DNA of 29,372 nt, taken from a virus. The stretch spans positions 1 to 29,372 of the IMG/VR virus record IMGVR_UViG_3300044800_000186; one strand, 5' to 3'. The notes under the pieces are model-generated. The model had not been told where the DNA came from. It saw only the letters and a list, made by a program, of their open reading frames with translations, and did not search any database. Within the stretch, counting starts at the first letter, position 1, and the number at the start of each line of letters is the position of its first letter. Both the position numbers and the translations under genes were made by a program. Positions 12,720-18,299 of the stretch are shown here, piece after piece.

Positions 12720-14414
12720 ATGATCCCCGTCCTCACCATCAACGAGCTTCAGAAGAACACCGAATCGGATCGGCTGTTCCGGATGCGCCGTCACGACCAG
12801 TGGACGACGAACTACGAATTGTACCGGGACACGGTCATCATCAACCGATTGACCCAGCGGCAATCCGTGAACGTGCCCTACGTGAAAGGCACGCTCAAAA
12901 CGTATCTCAAGAAGACAGCGCCGCCGGATCTCGAATTCGAGGATAAGAACAACGACGGCCAGAGCGAGCTTGAGTTCAACGCATACTGGCAGGATACCTT
13001 CGACCGGCTGAAGATCAAGGTTCTCGATTACGTGGATCGAAAACAGGAATTCCTTTACGGCCGGAGTTTTATGAAACTCAACATCGTGGACGGCCGCGTG
13101 GTGATGGAGGTCATCGACCCGCAGGATGTTTTAGTTGAGCGCTACGTGAACCCGTGGGACATCGAAACCGCCAGACATCTAACCCACATCGGTATCTATC
13201 GTTCCATTGACCAGGTCGAGCAGAACCCGCTCTACGACAATGAGGCAATTCTCCGGCTCAAAGCTTTCTTCGGGACCAAAGCGGGATTGATCCTTTCTGC
13301 GGAAAATACTCTGGCTCTTACGGACCGCGCGAAGCGGATGCTCGACCTTGGTGTGCCGGACGCGCTGCTTCCGATCATCAGCGGAACCATCGTCGAGTTG
13401 AACGAGCACCAGGTGAAGGTTTGGGACCCGGAAAAGAAACGTCTCGTCGTAGTTGTCGCTGTCACTTGCATGAGCGAGATCCTGATGCAGAAGCCGATGG
13501 AGGAACTGTTGGGCGTTAACTTCTACATTCTCTGTTCATGGGCAGGTGACGTTGAGCGCACGGACTGGTGGAGCGACGGGATGGCCGACAGCGTCCGGCA
13601 GTTGAACCAAGTCGCTAATGCGCGCGTTTCGCAGAAAGTCGAGAACGGCACGCTCGCGAACTTCGGGATGAACTTTTATAACACGACGGTCAGCAAGGAA
13701 TGGTCGCCGGTTGGTTATGAACCCGCTCCGTTCGGATTCTACGGATTTCCAGGTGATCCGAACAAGGATCTGCGTCGCGTGGAGATCCCCGAGATGCGGG
13801 ATTTCTACGACGAACTCGGATGGTACGAGAAGCAGATCGAGAGCGTGAGCGCCACGACCTCGGCCGAGAAGGGCGAGGAGGCGCAAACCAAGAACCAGAC
13901 ACTCGGAGAATTCCAAGCTCTTTTGAAACAAGCCGACGAGCGGCTTGAATCTTCGACGCCGTTCCGCGAGCAGTACTGGAAAGACATCGGCGAAAAATGG
14001 TTTGCTCTTGTGGACGCGAACGCGTCTGACCTGGCTGAAGTCCCGCTCTACAAGAAAAGCCAGTCCGGGAAGTTGTTCGAGAAGAAGGTCCAGCCGGCAA
14101 AATCCAAAAAGGGCTACGTGGTCAAGGTGAATTCAAAAGCCAACCGTGAAGCCGACGACCTGAAGATGCTGCAGAAGCTGAACGTGGCCAAGACCGAGTT
14201 CCCGATGAACGCGCCCCTGCAGCGCATCATGAAGAAAAAGACCATCGACTGGTTGCGCCTCACGCCGGAGGAGACGCAGGAGGTGATGGACTTCGACGAC
14301 CAGCAGCCGGCGATGCCTACCCCGCCCGTTCCAGGCGGACCGACACCCGGTGCTCCAACTCCCGCCGGGTCGATGATGATACCGGCACGGAAACCACAAC
14401 CCGCCTATGCTTAG
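12720..14414 (+). CDS. Portal protein
   Basis: This 564-aa protein forms the dodecameric entry ring of the capsid. It begins MIPVLTINELQKNTESDRLF with a long N-terminal helical part. A central region contains DVLVERYVNPWDIETARHLT and SDGMADSVRQLNQVANARVS (the conserved stem/wing region of podovirus portals). A helical segment (about 365-460) and a Pro/Gly-rich C-terminal tail (about 535-564) follow. It lies directly after terL, in the usual order. The start is ATG 12720 with no Shine-Dalgarno sequence. A GTG at 12699 is in frame but lies inside hairpin B. It overlaps the next gene by 8 bases. Confidence 0.85.
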   Translation: MIPVLTINELQKNTESDRLFRMRRHDQWTTNYELYRDTVIINRLTQRQSVNVPYVKGTLKTYLKKTAPPDLEFEDKNNDGQSELEFNAYWQDTFDRLKIKVLDYVDRKQEFLYGRSFMKLNIVDGRVVMEVIDPQDVLVERYVNPWDIETARHLTHIGIYRSIDQVEQNPLYDNEAILRLKAFFGTKAGLILSAENTLALTDRAKRMLDLGVPDALLPIISGTIVELNEHQVKVWDPEKKRLVVVVAVTCMSEILMQKPMEELLGVNFYILCSWAGDVERTDWWSDGMADSVRQLNQVANARVSQKVENGTLANFGMNFYNTTVSKEWSPVGYEPAPFGFYGFPGDPNKDLRRVEIPEMRDFYDELGWYEKQIESVSATTSAEKGEEAQTKNQTLGEFQALLKQADERLESSTPFREQYWKDIGEKWFALVDANASDLAEVPLYKKSQSGKLFEKKVQPAKSKKGYVVKVNSKANREADDLKMLQKLNVAKTEFPMNAPLQRIMKKKTIDWLRLTPEETQEVMDFDDQQPAMPTPPVPGGPTPGAPTPAGSMMIPARKPQPAYA

Positions 14415-14724
14415 CGAACTGCTCTACAAACTCGGTTTGAAATATGAAGACCTCAAGCCCGAGGAGCGGAAGGTCTACGAGCAATGGAGCCGGGTCCTCA
14501 CGAAACCCGACACGACGATCGCCGATTTGAAGCAGCTGCTTCCGCAGGAGCTTGAACGATCCCGGAAAGAACAGAACGACTATACGAACGACACGAAGAA
14601 GGATTTATTCTACAAGGCCTACATCAGAATCCTTGAGAATCTCACGCTGATGATCACCGCCCCCTCCGAGCAGCGCGAGAACCTCAAAAACCAATTGCGA
14701 CAGCAATTCAAGATAGACATCTAA
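14407..14724 (+). CDS. Hypothetical helical protein after portal
   Basis: This 105-aa, charged, all-helical protein (MLSELLYKLGLKYEDLKPEE) has an 8-base overlap with portal. It has no membrane helix or cysteine pattern. Position suggests a minor head or assembly protein. Family not recognised. Confidence 0.65.
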   Translation: MLSELLYKLGLKYEDLKPEERKVYEQWSRVLTKPDTTIADLKQLLPQELERSRKEQNDYTNDTKKDLFYKAYIRILENLTLMITAPSEQRENLKNQLRQQFKIDI

Positions 14725-14726
14725 AG

Positions 14727-14737
14727 GTCGAAGCCAA
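14727..14737 (+). promoter_or_regulatory. Leader motif variant GTCGAAGCCAA
   Basis: It begins two bases after the stop of the preceding gene and ends 13 bases before ATG 14751. The flanking AAAGGTCGAA is shared with the copy at 16957. Confidence 0.4.
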
Positions 14738-14750
14738 CGCACAGGAACAA

Positions 14751-15041
14751 ATGGATTTTCAAGAAAAGTTAGCCGAGATCGTGGCGAAGGAGTCCGCGGC
14801 CCTCACTCCTGGGGACATCGAATTCTTGAGGGCACGGCGCTCCTACCTCACGCCGGAACAGCTGGAAACCTACAAGGCGCAACTCAGCGAATCCGAGGAC
14901 CAGGAAGAGAAGAACCTTGAGGCGATGACGCGCTCTGAGCTGGAGGAAGTCGCCATCTCGCTTGGTCTCGACCCCGCTGAGTTCTCCACGAAGTCGAAAC
15001 TCATCGCCGCCATCGAGGCGAAGCAGGCAGAGCAGCAGTAG
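14751..15041 (+). CDS. HeH/SAP-like domain protein
   Basis: This 96-aa protein has a helical N-terminal half. Residues 56-91 (LEAMTRSELEEVAISLGLDP, then AEFSTKSKLIAAIEA) fit the helix-extended-helix fold of SAP/HeH/Rho-N domains, which bind DNA or occur on phage head proteins. It lies between portal and scaffold, so a head-completion or DNA-condensing role is plausible. An AGGA seven bases upstream is a weak Shine-Dalgarno. Confidence 0.65.
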   Translation: MDFQEKLAEIVAKESAALTPGDIEFLRARRSYLTPEQLETYKAQLSESEDQEEKNLEAMTRSELEEVAISLGLDPAEFSTKSKLIAAIEAKQAEQQ

Positions 15042-15050
15042 TCTTTACAA

Positions 15051-15062
15051 GTCGTAAACCAA
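15051..15062 (+). promoter_or_regulatory. Leader motif variant GTCGTAAACCAA
   Basis: One mismatch from GTCGAAAACCAA. It lies nine bases after the upstream stop but 35 bases before the scaffold ATG, farther than the other copies. Confidence 0.4.
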
Positions 15063-15097
15063 CCGCCCTAACCCCTTAACTGCGGACGGGCACAACA

Positions 15098-15760
15098 ATG
15101 GCTGAACCAATCCAAACCCCGCAAGGGACGGACCCAGTGCCACCGGTCACTGAACCAACACCGCCGGCGCCAAGCGATCCGACGCCCCCCGTCGATTACG
15201 AGAAGAAATTCGCGGAATCGACCACGGAAAACCAGATCATTTCCGCAAGGAATAAAGAACTGGAGGGTCGCATCAGGGAATTGACAAATCAACCGACCGA
15301 CTCGGAACTCCGGGCAGCATTCCCGGATTGGGAGTTCATGGACGAGAACGCGAAACGTTCGAGCCGCATGGCCTTTGAAGCCAAGCGGGCAACTGAAAAG
15401 TTGCAACTCGAACGGGAGCAGGAGCGCGCCGAGCAGACCTGGAACCGCGACCTTGAAGCGGCAATCACCGCTCATCCCGAATTGGATGGCAAGGAACGCG
15501 AGTTCAAGGAATTTGCATCGCAGACAACCCACAAGGGTGCGCCGATGCAGGTGCTCGTCGATGCCTTCTTGCACAAGATCGGCTCCGTCCCGCCTCCCAA
15601 TCCCACTCCAAAGCAGGGCTTAGAACCCGGCAGCGGAGGCCCGCGTGGACCCGAGAAGCCAAAAGTATTGAGCGGTGAGGAATTGAAACTCCTCCGTAAG
15701 ACCGACGAAAAGGCCTACGTGGAGTACATCAAGCATCACGACACTACCGCTGATCTTTAG
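15098..15760 (+). CDS. Capsid scaffolding protein
   Basis: This 220-aa protein has a Pro/Thr-rich N-terminus (1-32), a long charged coiled-coil centre (35-125, including EGRIRELTNQ and EKLQLEREQERAEQTWNRDL) and a Pro/Gly linker. A basic-acidic C-terminus (LSGEELKLLRKTDEKAYVEY) follows, typical of the coat-binding end of scaffolds. It is immediately upstream of the major capsid protein. It would be released or degraded during maturation. Confidence 0.75.
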   Translation: MAEPIQTPQGTDPVPPVTEPTPPAPSDPTPPVDYEKKFAESTTENQIISARNKELEGRIRELTNQPTDSELRAAFPDWEFMDENAKRSSRMAFEAKRATEKLQLEREQERAEQTWNRDLEAAITAHPELDGKEREFKEFASQTTHKGAPMQVLVDAFLHKIGSVPPPNPTPKQGLEPGSGGPRGPEKPKVLSGEELKLLRKTDEKAYVEYIKHHDTTADL

Positions 15761-15773
15761 GCAAGTCGCGGTC

Positions 15774-15788
15774 GGGGTAACAGACCCC
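15774..15788 (+). promoter_or_regulatory. Hairpin at the ribosome-binding position of the capsid gene
   Basis: GGGGT-AACAG-ACCCC ends four bases before the ATG of the major capsid gene, exactly where a Shine-Dalgarno would be. No Shine-Dalgarno is present. GGTC/GACC (15770-15773 and 15783-15786) offers an alternative pairing. Confidence 0.4.
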
Positions 15789-15792
15789 ACAC

Positions 15793-16890
15793 ATGGCAGC
15801 ATACGCAACGAAACTAGCTGAAGCGTTCTCCTCAACGGTGACACGCGAGCTTTACGCGCGCGCTATCTTTGACGACGTGGTGAATCGCGATTACGAAGGC
15901 GACATCAACGGCGTCGGGAGCATCTGCAACATCCTGAGCTTCGATAAGCTCTCGGAAAAGGACTACACGGGTGCGAATTTGACGGTGGACGATCTGACGG
16001 AATCGAACGGCCAGCTTGTCATCGACAAGAACAAGTCGTTCTACTTCCGGGTCAAGAGCATCGACAAGTTCAAGTCCTACATCAAGGACCCGCGCCCCGT
16101 CCTCAAGGAGCAGAGCTTCCAGGAGCGGAAGAAGAACATCGACCTCTACGTTCTTGGCAAGTACGCGAGCGTCGCCGCGGGCAACCGCGTCGGCACGGAC
16201 TACACGACCGGGACGGTGACCGTTACGGTCACGACCGGAGCTGTAGCTGGCTCGGGTACCACCTTCACGTCGGCGATGGTTGGACGCGGCTTCAAAGCCG
16301 CCGGCCACACCTCGTGGTACCGCGTGAAGAGCTACGCATCAGCGACTTCCATCGTCATCGAGGACGACAAGGACGACATCGCATCCGCCTACACGGGCGG
16401 CGCGATCAGCGGAGGCGCGACCTACACGGTTGAGGCGAACACCCCCGTGGCCATCACGCGAGCCTTGCTCGCCGGCTACATCGGGCAGATCAAGCAGAAG
16501 ATGGACACGCTTGAAATCCCGGAGGAAGACCGTATTCTCGTTTTCCCCACGGAGGTCGCGAACCTGATTCCGGGCGCTACGGGCATTCTTCTGAATGTTC
16601 CTGCCGCCTACGAGGAACTGGTGAAGAAAGGCTTCATCACGCAACTCGCCGGATTCAAGATCTTCTCGTCCGCCCGTCTCTCGGGAGACAACACGAACGG
16701 CTACCACGCTCTCGCTATCCAGCGGAACTGGCAAACGTTCGCGGACAAGGTCTTGGAAGCGGAGGTCGAAGAAACCCTCATCGGAAACTTCGGCATCGCC
16801 TACAAGGACCTGTACGTCTACGGTTCGAAGGTCAAGGACAACCGCCGCAAGTTTGCAGCGGAATTGTTCTGCACCGGCAGCTGGGCATAG
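15793..16890 (+). CDS. Major capsid protein with inserted beta domain
   Basis: This 365-aa HK97-fold-type capsid protein is recognised from position after scaffold and from its features. These are an N-arm (AYATKLAEAF), an E-loop-like stretch (ANLTVDDLTESNGQLVIDKN), a spine helix (QSFQERKKNIDLYVLGKYAS), and a C-terminal P/A-domain region (EEDRILVFPTEVANLI and NGYHALAIQRNWQTFADKVL). Residues 136-216 form a Thr/Val/Gly-rich beta insertion (TGTVTVTVTTGAVAGSGTTF onward) that interrupts the core and probably projects from the capsid surface. The core is about 285 aa without it. It is the most abundant virion protein by role. Confidence 0.85.
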   Translation: MAAYATKLAEAFSSTVTRELYARAIFDDVVNRDYEGDINGVGSICNILSFDKLSEKDYTGANLTVDDLTESNGQLVIDKNKSFYFRVKSIDKFKSYIKDPRPVLKEQSFQERKKNIDLYVLGKYASVAAGNRVGTDYTTGTVTVTVTTGAVAGSGTTFTSAMVGRGFKAAGHTSWYRVKSYASATSIVIEDDKDDIASAYTGGAISGGATYTVEANTPVAITRALLAGYIGQIKQKMDTLEIPEEDRILVFPTEVANLIPGATGILLNVPAAYEELVKKGFITQLAGFKIFSSARLSGDNTNGYHALAIQRNWQTFADKVLEAEVEETLIGNFGIAYKDLYVYGSKVKDNRRKFAAELFCTGSWA

Positions 16891-16893
16891 TCC

Positions 16894-16931
16894 GGGCTCA
16901 CTCTGTGCTCCGTGTTCTAAGCGCGGAGCCC
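16894..16931 (+). promoter_or_regulatory. Hairpin after the capsid gene
   Basis: GGGCTC (16894-16899) can pair with GAGCCC (16926-16931), or GCTCCG (16907-16912) with CGGAGC (16924-16929). No T-run follows. It may set mRNA stability or uncouple translation between capsid and the next gene. Confidence 0.4.
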
Positions 16932-16956
16932 AGGGATGAACCCAGAGGTTCCAAAG

Positions 16957-16968
16957 GTCGAAAACCAA
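16957..16968 (+). promoter_or_regulatory. Leader motif GTCGAAAACCAA (decoration gene)
   Basis: Exact 12-mer, ending 12 bases before ATG 16981. It lies just downstream of a hairpin, as at 17536 and 9063. Confidence 0.6.
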
Positions 16969-16980
16969 TTCAACTCACTA

Positions 16981-17478
16981 ATGGCAAGAACCAAATCAAT
17001 CCTCTTCCCGAACACGGAGACCGAACTGTCTGCTTTGTTTGATAAGCTCCAGCGGGCGGCGACGAACCGCTTGCTCACGACCGGTGCCCTCGCGATCCAC
17101 GGCGCGGCTTCGGCTTTGGCCGCGTACGCGAACACGATCTACTTCCAGATCGACGGTAAGGTCTACACCAAAGCCGCCGCTGACTGCACTGCCCTGGCAG
17201 GCTCGGTCACGCACGCGAAGTTCAACGTGTTCGTGTTCACCGTGAACGCCGCAGGGACACTTAAAACCACGATGGGCACGGAAGCGGCCACTCTCGGAGC
17301 GGTTGTCTTTCCCGCCATCACGGACGGCGAGATCGCCATCGGCTTCGTGGTCATCAATCCGACCGGCACCGGCAACTTCGTGGGCGGCACGACCCAGCTG
17401 GATGACGCCACCGTTGTCCCGACCGCAGCCTATGTCGATACCGTCGGCACGTTCCTTCCCGAGCTTGCAACGCTCTAG
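16981..17478 (+). CDS. Head decoration / minor structural protein
   Basis: This 165-aa protein is rich in Ala/Thr/Gly/Val. Core strands include NTIYFQIDGKVYTKAAADCT, NVFVFTVNAAGTLKTTMGTE, GAVVFPAITDGEIAIGFVVI and NPTGTGNFVGGTTQLDDATV. I recall this protein type next to capsid genes in many podovirus-like genomes; decoration or head-fibre is the best guess. An in-frame ATG at 16936 exists, but the leader motif would then be inside the gene, so 16981 is chosen. Confidence 0.7.
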   Translation: MARTKSILFPNTETELSALFDKLQRAATNRLLTTGALAIHGAASALAAYANTIYFQIDGKVYTKAAADCTALAGSVTHAKFNVFVFTVNAAGTLKTTMGTEAATLGAVVFPAITDGEIAIGFVVINPTGTGNFVGGTTQLDDATVVPTAAYVDTVGTFLPELATL

Positions 17479-17533
17479 TCCCCTCGCTCTGTCCTCGGAC
17501 AGGGCAGGGACGAGGGGAGTAGGAAGCCCCTCG
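17479..17533 (+). promoter_or_regulatory. Long hairpin with competing pairing
   Basis: TCCCCTCG (17479-17486) pairs with CGAGGGGA (17511-17518), enclosing CTGTCC-TC-GGACAG (17489-17502). A second CCCCTCG (17527-17533) could replace the first strand. It starts at the stop codon of the decoration gene and precedes a leader motif. No T-run follows. Confidence 0.5.
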
Positions 17534-17535
17534 CA

Positions 17536-17547
17536 GTCGAAAACCAA
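17536..17547 (+). promoter_or_regulatory. Leader motif GTCGAAAACCAA (small basic gene)
   Basis: Exact 12-mer ending 12 bases before the GTG at 17560. The constant spacing supports that GTG as the start codon. Confidence 0.6.
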
Positions 17548-17559
17548 CCAACCAACGAG

Positions 17560-17748
17560 GTGAAGCAGAAAAAGAATTGGATCGCGGGAGCCATCAAGCG
17601 GCCGGGAGCCCTTCGGGCAAAGCTACACGCCAAAGCGGGCAAGCCGATCCCCGCAGCCAAGCTCCACGCCGCGATGAACAAACCCGGAGCGCTGGGTAAG
17701 GAGGCGAGACTCGCCAACACCCTCAGTCGGTTCCGGGGACGCAGATAA
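17560..17748 (+). CDS. Small basic head protein
   Basis: This 62-aa, very basic protein has the pattern NWIAGAIKRPGALRAKLHAK followed by KPIPAAKLHAAMNKPGALGK and ARLANTLSRFRGRR. I recall similar small phage proteins (AI-KxPGAL... KIPAAKL) encoded near capsid and tail genes. Its charge suggests contact with packaged DNA. It starts with GTG, set by the leader motif, and ends two bases before the next gene. Confidence 0.65.
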   Translation: MKQKKNWIAGAIKRPGALRAKLHAKAGKPIPAAKLHAAMNKPGALGKEARLANTLSRFRGRR

Positions 17749-17750
17749 TC

Positions 17751-17936
17751 ATGCCCACACCACAAGAAATGACCGTTCCTGCCACGGGCAGGAAGATGAC
17801 CATCGAGGCCAAGATCATCCGCGCCGACGGACGGAAGGAACGTCTCGGCACGGTCGTGGGTGGAACATTCCTTCAAAAGGTCGAGAGCTATTTACGAATC
17901 AAGTTTGCAAATCTGAAACAATGGCTACGGTACTAA
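17751..17936 (+). CDS. Small hypothetical protein
   Basis: This 61-aa basic protein (MPTPQEMTVPATGRKMTIEA) is probably a short beta sheet plus a C-terminal helix. It is packed between genes: two bases after the previous stop and 16 bases overlapping the next. No family is recognised. Confidence 0.55.
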   Translation: MPTPQEMTVPATGRKMTIEAKIIRADGRKERLGTVVGGTFLQKVESYLRIKFANLKQWLRY

Positions 17937-18286
17937 CAAACGTCGGGCGGGCGCAGATGATCGCAAAGCTCCACGCGGGCGAATCAACGCCCTACATCGG
18001 CTGGGGAACGGGCGCAGGAACCGCAGGTGTGACCGACACGACCCTCTTTACCGAGGTGACTGCCGAACGCGCCGCTTCCACGGCGACCATCGTGACGACC
18101 ACCGTCACGAACGATACGTGGCAGAACGTGGCGACTTTGACTTCCACTTCGGGAGGCACGATCACGAATGCCGGAGTCTTCGACGCGGCAACGACCGGCA
18201 ACCTTCTCATGAAGGGCGACTTCACGGGTGTCGTTCTCGCCGCCGGGGACAAAATCCAGTTCACGATGAAAATCCAGCAGACCTAG
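17921..18286 (+). CDS. Tail/fibre-associated structural protein
   Basis: This 121-aa, Thr/Ala/Gly-rich beta protein begins ATVLTNVGRAQMIAKL, then YIGWGTGAGTAGVTDTTLFT. The WGTGxG...D..LF.E...R pattern is one I recall in phage tail-fibre-associated and minor structural proteins. The end reads AAGDKIQFTMKIQQT. It starts the tail-fibre region and overlaps the preceding gene by 16 bases. Confidence 0.65.
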   Translation: MATVLTNVGRAQMIAKLHAGESTPYIGWGTGAGTAGVTDTTLFTEVTAERAASTATIVTTTVTNDTWQNVATLTSTSGGTITNAGVFDAATTGNLLMKGDFTGVVLAAGDKIQFTMKIQQT

Positions 18287-18299
18287 TCTGCGGGTGAAC

